Assembly (NCBI GenBank): GCA_026712885.1
Contig: JAPOPO010000203.1
Location: 1 to 13,301 of the forward strand
Direction of reading: 5' to 3'
From: Rhodospirillales bacterium
GTDB taxonomy: Bacteria > Pseudomonadota > Alphaproteobacteria > UBA828
Length of the DNA stretch: 13,301 nucleotides
In this document: positions 1-7,277 of the stretch, piece after piece
Layout of the letters: each line of letters opens with the position of its first letter
Numbering within the stretch: the stretch's first letter is position 1
The notes under the pieces: generated by a model
Told to the model about the DNA's origin: nothing
Databases searched by the model: none
The model's input: only the letters and a program-made list of their open reading frames with translations
Made by a program: the position numbers and the translations under genes

Positions 1-1
1 C

Positions 2-709
2 GATCGCGGGATCTCAGGCCAGGGCGAGCTCCCCGGCGGGCTGCGCGTGAAGCGGCGGGCGGGCGCGCTCTTCGAACAGCTCTGCGACGAGCAGGGCTCC
101 AACAGCGCCCAGCCGCACGTCTATTCCGACTGGCTCACCGTGTACGCCATGGCGGTCAACGAGGAGAACGCCGGCGGAGGCAAGGTGGTCACCGCGCCCA
201 CCAACGGCGCCGCCGGCGTAATTCCGGCCGTGGTGCGCTACTACCTCGACCATTGCCTGGATGCCGGGAGGGCGCGGATCGGGGAATTCCTGCTAACCGC
301 CGCGGCCATCGGCGGGCTGATCAAGGCCAACGCGTCGATTTCCGGTGCCGATGCCGGCTGCCAGGCGGAAGTGGGCTCTGCCGCCGCCATGGCTGCCGCC
401 GGTCTCTGTGCGGTGCTGGACGGCACGCCGGCCCAGGTGGAGAACGCGGCCGAGATCGCGCTCGAGCACCATCTCGGCATGACCTGTGATCCGGTCGCGG
501 GCCTCGTTCAGGTGCCGTGCATCGAGCGCAACGGCATCGGCGCGATCAAGGCCGTCGCCGCCGCCTCGCTCGCGCTCAGGGGCGACGGCACCCACTTCAT
601 GCCCCTCGACAACTGCATCGAGGCGATGCGCGAGACCGGCAAGGAAATGAGCGCCAAGTTCAAGGAAACCAGCCTCGGCGGCCTCGCGGTGAACATGCCG
701 GAGTGCTGA
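2..709 (+). CDS. sdaA: L-serine ammonia-lyase, iron-sulfur dependent (3' part, cut by window start)
   Basis: This enzyme converts L-serine to pyruvate and ammonia in the cytoplasm using a [4Fe-4S] cluster. The frame is open from base 2 and the start lies outside the window; the GTG at 47 is internal, because the upstream codons already read the family's GELPGGL segment. The visible part is the catalytic alpha domain, with an APTNGAAGVIPAVV glycine-rich segment. Cysteines encoded at 359-361 (AGCQAEVG), 485-487 (MTCDPV) and 518-520 (VPCIERN) are spaced 42 and 11 residues apart, as for the cluster ligands of the structurally known Legionella enzyme. The protein ends in Cys (NMPEC, codon 704-706), matching the 'tail-in-mouth' C-terminal Cys of that family. 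It converges with rmuC, 22 bases away, and serine synthesis genes lie just beyond. The function is clear; whether it is a one-chain enzyme cannot be shown because the N terminus is missing. Confidence 0.95.
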   Translation, partial: DRGISGQGELPGGLRVKRRAGALFEQLCDEQGSNSAQPHVYSDWLTVYAMAVNEENAGGGKVVTAPTNGAAGVIPAVVRYYLDHCLDAGRARIGEFLLTAAAIGGLIKANASISGADAGCQAEVGSAAAMAAAGLCAVLDGTPAQVENAAEIALEHHLGMTCDPVAGLVQVPCIERNGIGAIKAVAAASLALRGDGTHFMPLDNCIEAMRETGKEMSAKFKETSLGGLAVNMPEC

Positions 710-731
710 GGCTATCCGCCTCCGTTGATCG

Positions 732-2138
732 TCACTCGGCGGCTTCTTCGGCTGGCGGCTGGACCAGCTCCTCTGCCTGAGCCTCGCGGGGGTCGAGTTC
801 GACCGGCTCCAGCGTCGGGATCGACGACGAGGCTGGGGTGACGCCCAGCGATTCGAACTTGCGTGCGGCGGGCAGCACGCGGCTCTCGAGGGAGCCCACG
901 CCCTTGTTGTAGCGGTCCACCGTCTGCCGCAGCGACTTGCCGAGATCGCCCATGTGCCCGCCGAAGACCTTGATCCGCTCGTAGAGATCGCGGCCCTGCG
1001 CCGCCACGACCTGCGCATTCTCGGCCAGCTTCTCCTGCTGCCAGCCGTAGGCGATGGTTTTCACCAGCGCGATGAGGGTGGTCGGCGTGCTGATGAGGAC
1101 CCGCTGGCGCACGGCGTTCTCGAAAAGCTCGGGGTCGCTCTCGATCGCTGCGGTGAAGAACGATTCGCCAGGCACGAACATCACGACGAATTCGGGCGTC
1201 TCGGGCAGGGCCTTCCAGTAGTCCCGCGATGAGAGCGCGCGCACGTGATCCCGGACCTGGCGCGCATGGTCGCCGATGAAGCGCTCGCGCGCCTCTTCGT
1301 CGGGCGCTTCCACGGCACTGAGATAGGCGTCGAGCGGCGTCTTGGCATCGACGATGATCGACTTGCCGCCGGGAACGCGGATGATCACGTCCGGCCGCAA
1401 CCGGCCCTCTTCGCCCTCGATGGTCGACTGCTCGACGAAGTCCACGTGCTCGGTCATGCCGGCCATGTCGAGCACGTTCCGAAGCTGATACTCGCCCCAG
1501 CGCCCGCGGGTCTGGGGCCGCCGGAGCGCCTGCACGAGGCGGCTGGTCTCCGTGCGGAGGCCCGTCTGCCCCTCCGCCAGGCTCTTCACCTGCTCCGAGA
1601 TAGCCCGGTAGGCACCCTCGCGCGCCTTCTCGATCGCGTCCACCTTGTGCTCGAACTTGGTGAGGCTTTCGCCCAGCGGCTTGACCAGGGTCTCGATCGC
1701 GACTCGGCGTTTCTCCAGGTCGTCCTTGGCGCTCGCGCTGTGCTTCTCGAACCGTTCGCTCACGAGCTTCAGAAAGCTCTCGCTGTTCTTTCCGAGCACC
1801 TCCGAGGCGAGGCCCGCGAACTTCTTCTCGAGCTCGGCGCCCATCCGGGTGAGCTCGGCGACACGGGCCTCGTGGCTCTTGCGCTCGGCCTCCAGCGCCG
1901 CTTCGAGCGCCGCCTTCTTCCTGTCGATGTCCTGAAGCCGGTCCCGCAGCGCGGAGCTCTCTTCTTCGAGCCCGGGCACACGCTCGGCGGCGGCGGCGAG
2001 GCGGGCGACCTCCGTTGCACGCGCCTCCCGCTCCCGCGCCGCTCTCCGCGTCGACGGGAGCACGAGGGTGACAAAGCAGACCACCGCGCCCGCAAGAGCC
2101 GCCAGCACGATGACGATGATCGTCAGCCCGAGGCTCAT
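732..2138 (-). CDS. rmuC: DNA recombination protein RmuC
   Basis: RmuC is a membrane-anchored, nuclease-like protein. It was named for limiting recombination between inverted repeats, and its biochemical activity is poorly defined. The 468-residue product has one N-terminal membrane segment (about residues 5-27), then a charged coiled-coil stretch (about 30-200). The conserved RmuC domain (about 130-425) contains RGRWGE (211-216), RPDVIIRVPGG (248-258) with IIVDAKTPLDAY (261-272), MFVPGE (320-325) and a TPTTLIALVKTIAYGWQQE block (351-369). The Asp/Lys pair in RPDV...VDAK fits the predicted PD-(D/E)XK nuclease fold. The last 35 residues are Pro/Glu rich and look disordered. It is the last gene of the leftward block, 40 bases after serA, with a weak GGA-type ribosome site. 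The start gives the membrane anchor expected for the family. The linkage to serA is probably only co-transcription. Confidence 0.94.
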   Translation of the reverse strand: MSLGLTIIVIVLAALAGAVVCFVTLVLPSTRRAAREREARATEVARLAAAAERVPGLEEESSALRDRLQDIDRKKAALEAALEAERKSHEARVAELTRMGAELEKKFAGLASEVLGKNSESFLKLVSERFEKHSASAKDDLEKRRVAIETLVKPLGESLTKFEHKVDAIEKAREGAYRAISEQVKSLAEGQTGLRTETSRLVQALRRPQTRGRWGEYQLRNVLDMAGMTEHVDFVEQSTIEGEEGRLRPDVIIRVPGGKSIIVDAKTPLDAYLSAVEAPDEEARERFIGDHARQVRDHVRALSSRDYWKALPETPEFVVMFVPGESFFTAAIESDPELFENAVRQRVLISTPTTLIALVKTIAYGWQQEKLAENAQVVAAQGRDLYERIKVFGGHMGDLGKSLRQTVDRYNKGVGSLESRVLPAARKFESLGVTPASSSIPTLEPVELDPREAQAEELVQPPAEEAAE

Positions 2139-2178
2139 GTCGTCGATCCGTCGTTCCCTTGCCGCAGGCCCGCTGTCT

Positions 2179-3756
2179 TCAGAAGTTCAGGCGCTTGAGG
2201 TCGATGACCGCGGCACGGGCCCGCAGCTTGTCGACCACGTCGTCGGGTACCACCGAGTCCACGCCGATGAGGCCGATCGCATCGCCGCCCGGCTCCCTGC
2301 GCCCCAGGTTGAAGGTGGCGATGTTGATACCGGCCTCGCCGAGGATGGTGGCCACCGCGCCGATCAGGCCCGGCCTGTCCTCGTTGGTGAAGTAGAGCAT
2401 GTGCGGGCCGAGCTCGGCCTCGACCTCGATTCCCTCGACTTCCACGATCCGCCGCCCGCCGCGGCCGATGAGCGTGCCGGCCACGCCCTGCGGCTCATCC
2501 TGCGACAGAACCTCCACGCGCATGAGGGTCTGATAATCCGCCGTCGTCGCGCTCTTGACTTCGCGCACCGCGATGCCGCGCTCGCGGGCTATGAAGGGGG
2601 CGTTGACGATGTTGATGTTGTCGAGGCGCGGGGCGAGCAGGCCCTGGAGGGCGGCAGCGGTGAGCAGCCGCGAATCCAGTGCACTGGCCTGGCCTTCGTA
2701 GGCGACCGTGACGCCGCGGATGCGGCCATCGGCGATCTGGCCGGCAAAGCTCCCTATCTGCTCTGCAAGGGTGAGATAGGGGCCGAGCTTCGCCATCTCC
2801 TCGGGCGACACGGAGGGGGCGTTGACCGCGTTAACGACAGTGTCGGTCAGCAGGTATTGGGCCATCTGCTGCGCGATTTGCAGCGCCACGTTCTCCTGTG
2901 CCTCGACCGTGGAGGCGCCGAGGTGGGGGGTCGCGATCACCTCATCGAGCGTAAAGAGCGCGTTTTCCCGCGCCGGCTCCTCTTCGAACACGTCGAGCGC
3001 GGCACCAGCCACGTGGCCGCTTTCGATGGCGCTCTTCAGGTCGCGCTCCACGACGAGCCCGCCCCGCGCGCAGTTCACGATGCGGACGCCCGGCCTGGTC
3101 TTGGCGAGTGCATCGGCGTCGATGATCCCCCGCGTCTCGTCCGTGAGCGGGACGTGCAGGGTAATGACGTCGGCCTCGCGAAGCAGCTCGTCCATCGTCG
3201 CCAGCGTCACGCCGAGGGAAGCGGCACGCTCCGGCGCGAGGTAGGGGTCGAAGGCGATGACCCGCATTCTGAGCCCTTGGGCGAGGGTCGCGACGATGGC
3301 GCCGATGGTGCCGCAGCCGACAACTCCGAGCGTCTTGTCGCGAAGCTCGACGCCCATGAAGCGGCCGCGCTCCCAACTGCCCTTGCGGGTGGAGCGGTCG
3401 GCCTGCGGAATTCGCCGCGCGAGCGCGCACATCATGGCGATGGTGTGCTCGGCCGCGGTCACGGAATTGCCGTGGGGCGTATTCATCACCACAATTCCGC
3501 GCTTGGTCGCCGCGTCCATATCGACGTTATCAACTCCGGTGCCGGCGCGGCCCACGACCTTGAGCCGGGCGGCCCGTTCCACCAACTCCGCAGTCACTTT
3601 GGTGGATGAGCGGACAACGAGGCCTTCATAGTCGTCGATGATGTCGGCCAGCGCCCCGGGCGTGAGCCCGGGTTGCACGCTGACCTCGATGCCGCGTTCG
3701 GCGAACGCCTGCACGGCGATCTCGCTGACCTCGTCTGCTATCAGGACTCTCGGCAT
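2179..3756 (-). CDS. serA: D-3-phosphoglycerate dehydrogenase, long form with ACT domain
   Basis: This enzyme oxidises 3-phosphoglycerate to 3-phosphohydroxypyruvate with NAD+, the first committed step of the phosphorylated serine pathway. The 525-residue product is the long (type I) form. It has a substrate-binding domain (about 1-98 and 285-315) around a Rossmann domain with GCGTIG (147-152) and the NAD-ribose Asp170. The catalytic triad is Arg231 (NCARGG), Glu260 (DVFEEEP) and His278 (HLGAS), each exactly five residues below the human PHGDH positions 236, 265 and 283. An allosteric substrate-binding (ASB) type domain spans about 320-440, and a C-terminal ACT domain (about 453-525) has NEDRPGLIG and INIATFNLGR. 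The ACT domain suggests serine feedback control, but this cannot be shown from sequence. It lies 27 bases after serC and 40 before rmuC. All key residues are intact. Confidence 0.97.
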   Translation of the reverse strand: MPRVLIADEVSEIAVQAFAERGIEVSVQPGLTPGALADIIDDYEGLVVRSSTKVTAELVERAARLKVVGRAGTGVDNVDMDAATKRGIVVMNTPHGNSVTAAEHTIAMMCALARRIPQADRSTRKGSWERGRFMGVELRDKTLGVVGCGTIGAIVATLAQGLRMRVIAFDPYLAPERAASLGVTLATMDELLREADVITLHVPLTDETRGIIDADALAKTRPGVRIVNCARGGLVVERDLKSAIESGHVAGAALDVFEEEPARENALFTLDEVIATPHLGASTVEAQENVALQIAQQMAQYLLTDTVVNAVNAPSVSPEEMAKLGPYLTLAEQIGSFAGQIADGRIRGVTVAYEGQASALDSRLLTAAALQGLLAPRLDNINIVNAPFIARERGIAVREVKSATTADYQTLMRVEVLSQDEPQGVAGTLIGRGGRRIVEVEGIEVEAELGPHMLYFTNEDRPGLIGAVATILGEAGINIATFNLGRREPGGDAIGLIGVDSVVPDDVVDKLRARAAVIDLKRLNF

Positions 3757-3783
3757 CGCCTCAGGACCCCGCGACTGGGCGGT

Positions 3784-4944
3784 TCAGCCCACTCCCTGCC
3801 GGTGCATCTCGTCCCAGGCCCAATCGAGCCAAGGGGTCAGCGCTTCGAGATCGCCGCGCTGCACCGTGCCGCCGCACCAGATGCGAAGCCCCGGCGGAGC
3901 GGCCCGGTGGGTCTTGATATCATACGCGGCGTTCTCCGCCTCCAGCAGCGCGCACATCAGCTTGATCGCGTCCCACTGCTCGTCGGTGCCGAGGCCGCTG
4001 AACCAGGGGTCCACGATGCTGAGGCACACCGATGTGTGGGAGCGGGTCTCCGGCGCCTCCGCCAGGAAGTCGACCCATGCGCGCTCCGCGACCCATGCCT
4101 CGACGACGCCGAAGTTGGCCTGTGTCCGCGCGATCATTCCGTCCTGCCCGCCGATGGACTCGATCCAGCGGAGGGCGTCGAGCGCGTCTTCGATCGCCAT
4201 CATCGAGACGGTGTTGATGGTCTCGCCCCGGAAGATGCCCTCGTTGAGGCGGCCGTCGCCGGTGGTGAGCCGGAACACCCGGGGCACCGGCCACGGCGGC
4301 GGCACGCTCTCCAGCCGCTCCACCGCCCTCGGGCCCAGGATCAGCATGCCGAACCCCGCTTCGCCCCCCAGCACCTTCTGCCAGGAGTAGGTGGTGACAT
4401 CGAGCCTGGTCCAGTCCATCGGATAGGCGAGGACGGCTGAAGTGGCGTCGCACAGGGTGAGACCCGCGCGGTCGACGGCGATCCATTCGGCATCGGGCAC
4501 GCGCACGCCGGACGTGGTGCCGTTCCAGACGAAGACCGTGTCGCGGTCGGGGTCGACCTGCGCAAGGTCGGGGATGCGGCCGTAGGGCGCGTCGATCACG
4601 CGCGCGTCCAGCGGGCGCAGCTCGCGCTCGCCGTCGATGGCCCAGAGCGCGCCGAAATTGTCCCAGCGCAGGAAGTCTACTCCGCGCGGGCCGAGCAGCG
4701 ACCACATGGCCATCTCGATGGCGCCCGTATCGGAGCCGGGCACGATGCCGAGGCGCCACTCGTCGGGCAGGCCGAGAAGCGCGCGCGAGCGCTCCAGCAG
4801 CTCCTGGATTCGCGCCAGCGGCTCTCTCGCCCGGTGAGACCGGCCCAGCAGCGCGCCCGAAAGGACGTCGACGGACCAGCCGGGGCGCTTGGGGCAGGGC
4901 CCGGAGGAGAAGAGCGGATTGTCTGGACGGACGGTGGGCTTCAT
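3784..4944 (-). CDS. serC: phosphoserine aminotransferase, alphaproteobacterial type
   Basis: This PLP enzyme transfers an amino group from glutamate to 3-phosphohydroxypyruvate, giving 3-phosphoserine; family members also act on the related intermediate in vitamin B6 synthesis. The 386-residue product has the family N terminus NPLFSSGPCPKRPGW, then LLGRSHRA (32-39), GIVPGSDTGAIEMA (66-79), WNGTTSGVRVP (140-150), CDATSA (165-170) and the PLP-binding Lys190 in SWQKVLGGE. NEGIFRGETINT (234-245) is also typical. The frame stays open 65 codons further upstream, but that part overlaps the end of the phzF-like gene and is Arg/Pro/Gly rich with no family match, so I chose the ATG at 4944 (MKPTVRPDN). 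No clear Shine-Dalgarno sequence precedes it, so translation may depend on coupling to the gene 32 bases upstream. It directly precedes serA, so two of the three pathway steps sit together; serB is not in the window. Confidence 0.96.
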   Translation of the reverse strand: MKPTVRPDNPLFSSGPCPKRPGWSVDVLSGALLGRSHRAREPLARIQELLERSRALLGLPDEWRLGIVPGSDTGAIEMAMWSLLGPRGVDFLRWDNFGALWAIDGERELRPLDARVIDAPYGRIPDLAQVDPDRDTVFVWNGTTSGVRVPDAEWIAVDRAGLTLCDATSAVLAYPMDWTRLDVTTYSWQKVLGGEAGFGMLILGPRAVERLESVPPPWPVPRVFRLTTGDGRLNEGIFRGETINTVSMMAIEDALDALRWIESIGGQDGMIARTQANFGVVEAWVAERAWVDFLAEAPETRSHTSVCLSIVDPWFSGLGTDEQWDAIKLMCALLEAENAAYDIKTHRAAPPGLRIWCGGTVQRGDLEALTPWLDWAWDEMHRQGVG

Positions 4945-4976
4945 GGGGCGGAACGGTCGGTACAGGCCTCTCGGGC

Positions 4977-5759
4977 TCAGACCGCGATCGATCCCTCGAG
5001 ATACTGCACGGCGCGGCCAGCAAGCCGGACGCGGTCGCCCGCGACCGTGCACCCCACCGCCCCGCCGCGCGCCGAAACTTGGTGGGCGTGAAGAATTGTC
5101 TTGCCCAGTCGTTCCCCCCAGAACGGAGCGAGCATGCAATGGGCGGATCCGGTAACCGGGTCTTCGGGGACCCCGAGTCGGGGGGAGAAGAAGCGTGAAA
5201 CGAAGTCTGCGCTCTCGCCAGGCGCGGTCACGATGATCCCGCGCCTCTGGTCGAGGCGGGCCAGTGCCGTCATGTTGGGCTCGATTGCCCTGACTTCGGC
5301 CTCGGTCTCGAACAGCGCGAGATAGTCCATGTCAGCGAAAACCGCCACGGGCTCGGCCCCGAGACCCTCGGCGAGGTCGGCCGGCGGCTCGACGGGGTGG
5401 GCCGCCAATGCCGGGAAATCCATGATAAGGCTGTCGTCGTCGCGGGCGACATGCAGGCGCCCGCTTCGGGTCTCGAAGGCGACCGAATCGGCATCCGGCT
5501 GCACGTGGCGAAACACGACATAGGCGCTGGCGAGGGTCGCATGACCGCAAAGATCGACCTCCGCCAACGGCGTGAACCAGCGCAACGCGTAGGTGCCGTT
5601 GGCCGGCAGGAAAAAAGCGGTCTCCGACAGGTTGTTCTCGTTCGCGATGGCCTGCAGCGTGGCATCATCGAGCCAGGATTCCAGGGGGCACACCGCAGCC
5701 GGGTTGCCGCCGAACACCGTGTCGGTGAACGCATCGATCTGGAATATCCGCAGGCGCAT
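4977..5759 (-). CDS. PhzF family isomerase/epimerase-like protein
   Basis: This is a member of the PhzF family, whose fold resembles diaminopimelate epimerase. The namesake isomerises a phenazine precursor, but most members, like this one in a non-phenazine context, have no known substrate. The 260-residue product shows the family marks: FQIDAFTDTVFGGNPAAV (6-23), NLSETAFF (43-50) with Glu46 at the position of the catalytic Glu of PhzF, the RWFTPLAEVDLCGHATLASA block (60-79), and EDPVTGSAHC (199-208) near the end. A longer open frame runs upstream past 6600, but it lies antisense to the Sel1 gene, and the family N terminus (MRLRIFQIDAF) fixes the start at 5759. It is the first gene of the leftward block, 32 bases before serC, which hints at an amino-acid-related substrate; that is inference only. 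No ribosome site is visible upstream. Confidence 0.92.
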   Translation of the reverse strand: MRLRIFQIDAFTDTVFGGNPAAVCPLESWLDDATLQAIANENNLSETAFFLPANGTYALRWFTPLAEVDLCGHATLASAYVVFRHVQPDADSVAFETRSGRLHVARDDDSLIMDFPALAAHPVEPPADLAEGLGAEPVAVFADMDYLALFETEAEVRAIEPNMTALARLDQRRGIIVTAPGESADFVSRFFSPRLGVPEDPVTGSAHCMLAPFWGERLGKTILHAHQVSARGGAVGCTVAGDRVRLAGRAVQYLEGSIAV

Positions 5760-5766
5760 GCAACAG

Positions 5767-5795
5767 TTTATTGACGATCGCAGACAGGCGTGCAA
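5767..5795 (-). promoter_or_regulatory. candidate promoter of the phzF-serC-serA-rmuC block
   Basis: Read on the minus strand, TTGCAC (5795-5790) and AATAAA (5772-5767) are separated by 17 bases, matching 3/6 and 4/6 bases of the sigma70 consensus. The AATAAA lies in the only AT-rich patch of the 96-base divergent gap. A transcript from here would start within a base or two of the phzF-like ATG (5759), meaning little or no leader, which agrees with the lack of a Shine-Dalgarno sequence. The match is modest and no transcript start is known. Confidence 0.3.
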
Positions 5796-5809
5796 GGTGA
5801 GGCAGGGAC

Positions 5810-5828
5810 TGCGGCGCCGCACGCCGCA
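5810..5828. repeat. GC-rich inverted repeat before the Sel1-repeat gene
   Basis: TGCGGCG (5810-5816) and CGCCGCA (5822-5828) are perfect inverted arms around a 5-base loop, ending 27 bases before the ATG of the Sel1-repeat gene. The left arm also lies within the 10-base palindrome GCGGCGCCGC (5811-5820). It could fold in the leader of the rightward transcript or be an operator in the divergent gap. No T-run follows, so it does not look like an intrinsic terminator. A 7-bp all-but-GC arm pair can arise by chance in DNA this GC rich. Confidence 0.3.
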
Positions 5829-5855
5829 CTGCAACGATCGGGTTCCGCCGACGGC

Positions 5856-7277
5856 ATGGACCGCGACTCCTTGCGAGCATTCCGGACAATCGCGTTGGCT
5901 GCCTCCGTGGGGGCGGCAGCACTTTGCATGTCGGCGTTCGCCACGCCGAAGGCAACGGCAGCGGACTTCTTCGAGGCCTACGAGAGGTTTCAGCGGGGCG
6001 AATACCGCGAGGCGCGCGCCATCTGGTCCAAGCTCGCTTACGCCGGCGACGTCGATGCGCAGTTCAACCTCGGCACGCTCTACGAGAACGGCCTGGGCGT
6101 GGAGGCAGACGCCGAGCAAGCGGCGCGCTGGTATCGTGCTGCGGCGGCGCGCCGGGTAGACCTTGCCCGACTTGCGTTGGCGCGCCTGCAACGTGCGGGC
6201 GCGCTGGAGCCCGAACCGGATGAAGACCAGATCAAGCTTCTCGAAACCGCCGCTCGCCGCGGTCTGGCCGAGGCCCAATATGAGCTCGGCGTGGCCTTTG
6301 ACCGCGGGCTCGGCGTCACACAGAATCATGCGACGGCGGCGGGCTGGTACCAACGTGCGGCAGAGCAGGGCCTGACCGACGCTCAATACAATCTGGCGAC
6401 TCTCTACGACGAAGGGCTGGGCACCCCGCGCGATATTGGGCAGGCGCGGGAATGGTATGTCCGCGCCGCCGACGCCGGCGAGGCGCGGGCCATGAACAAT
6501 CTCGGCTACATCTACGAGAAGGGATTGCTCGGCGTCAGGGACTACGGCAATGCGGTCGTGTGGTACCGCCGCGCGGCGCGCGAGGGTCTCGCCATTGCGC
6601 AGAGTAATCTGGCGGCGCTTCACTACCTTGGCCGGGGCGTGACCCGCGACTTCGAGAAGGCCTACCACTGGTACAGGGCCGCTGCCGCGCAGGGCGACGC
6701 GCTGGGGCAGAACGGCCTCGGCCTGCTCTATGCCAATGGCCTCGGCGTCGAGCGCGATCTGGTCCAGGCGATGGCCTGGTTCAGCTTAGCTGTCTATGCC
6801 GAGGGGCCTGCCGGCGAAGATGCGATCCACTACCGCGATCGGCTTAGCCGCCTCATGTCGCCGGAGGAGCGCGCCGAGGCGGCGGCCCTGAGCGCCGAAC
6901 TCCTGACGCGGGCCGACATCCAGGAAGCACCGGAGCAACCCATATTCGGTGTCTCGCTGCCAAGGCCTGCGAACGGCTTCCGCGATTCTGCCATTTACGC
7001 GCAGCGGCTGCTCAAGTCGCTGGGATACTATGGTGCGGCGGTAGACGGAGTCGCCGGGGAGCTCACCATCAAGGCGACCCGGCAATTCTTGAGGGATAAT
7101 GGGCTGCACATGGAACCGCAGATCACGCGCGATTTGGTGGAGGCGCTGGAAGAGGTGCGAGAGGACCGCATTGCGGAGGCGGCCGCTGCTGCTGCCGAGG
7201 AAGAAGCCGCGAGGCAGGAGAGCGTTGAAGAGCCTGCCGACGAGATGATCGAGCATAACGGGCAAGGCCGGTCATGA
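5856..7277 (+). CDS. exported Sel1-repeat protein with C-terminal peptidoglycan-binding-like domain
   Basis: No specific function is recognised. The 473-residue product starts with a signal-peptide-like segment (basic residues 7-10, hydrophobic about 11-29, possible cleavage after AFA29 or ATA35), so it should act in the periplasm. Six clear Sel1 repeats of about 36 residues follow at 65-100, 137-172, 173-208, 209-245, 246-281 and 282-317, each with an AQxNLGxLYxxGLGV...A..WYRxAA pattern; 101-136 looks like a seventh, decayed copy. Residues 376-434 resemble a peptidoglycan-binding domain of the PG_binding_1 type (AQRLLKSLGYYGAAVDG, then TIKATRQF). The tail (437-473) is Ala/Glu rich. Sel1 repeats bind partner proteins. 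The start at 5856 is chosen because it puts the signal peptide at the N terminus; a GTG at 5790 in frame is possible but adds no typical sequence. Its stop overlaps the bamD start (ATGA), so the two are probably co-translated, which suggests an envelope role. Confidence 0.88.
   Translation: MDRDSLRAFRTIALAASVGAAALCMSAFATPKATAADFFEAYERFQRGEYREARAIWSKLAYAGDVDAQFNLGTLYENGLGVEADAEQAARWYRAAAARRVDLARLALARLQRAGALEPEPDEDQIKLLETAARRGLAEAQYELGVAFDRGLGVTQNHATAAGWYQRAAEQGLTDAQYNLATLYDEGLGTPRDIGQAREWYVRAADAGEARAMNNLGYIYEKGLLGVRDYGNAVVWYRRAAREGLAIAQSNLAALHYLGRGVTRDFEKAYHWYRAAAAQGDALGQNGLGLLYANGLGVERDLVQAMAWFSLAVYAEGPAGEDAIHYRDRLSRLMSPEERAEAAALSAELLTRADIQEAPEQPIFGVSLPRPANGFRDSAIYAQRLLKSLGYYGAAVDGVAGELTIKATRQFLRDNGLHMEPQITRDLVEALEEVREDRIAEAAAAAAEEEAARQESVEEPADEMIEHNGQGRS

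Noticed and set aside
708..722. GAGGC-TATCC-GCCTC hairpin between convergent sdaA and rmuC as an intrinsic terminator
   Set aside because: The stem is only five pairs and no T-run follows in either direction.
1245..2198. A 317-codon plus-strand frame opposite rmuC
   Set aside because: It has a His/Arg/Leu-rich composition, no recognisable domains, and sits wholly opposite a clear RmuC gene.
2068..3609. A 513-codon open frame on the plus strand antisense to serA
   Set aside because: serA is intact with all catalytic residues; the opposite frame is an effect of high GC at third codon positions and shows no family pattern.
4945..5139. A 65-codon N-terminal extension of SerC
   Set aside because: It overlaps the 3' end of the phzF-like gene in another frame, is Arg/Pro/Gly rich, and the family start motif follows ATG 4944.
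5760..6668. A roughly 300-codon N-terminal extension of the PhzF-like protein
   Set aside because: It is antisense to the signal-peptide and Sel1-repeat coding sequence, and the PhzF N terminus begins at 5759.
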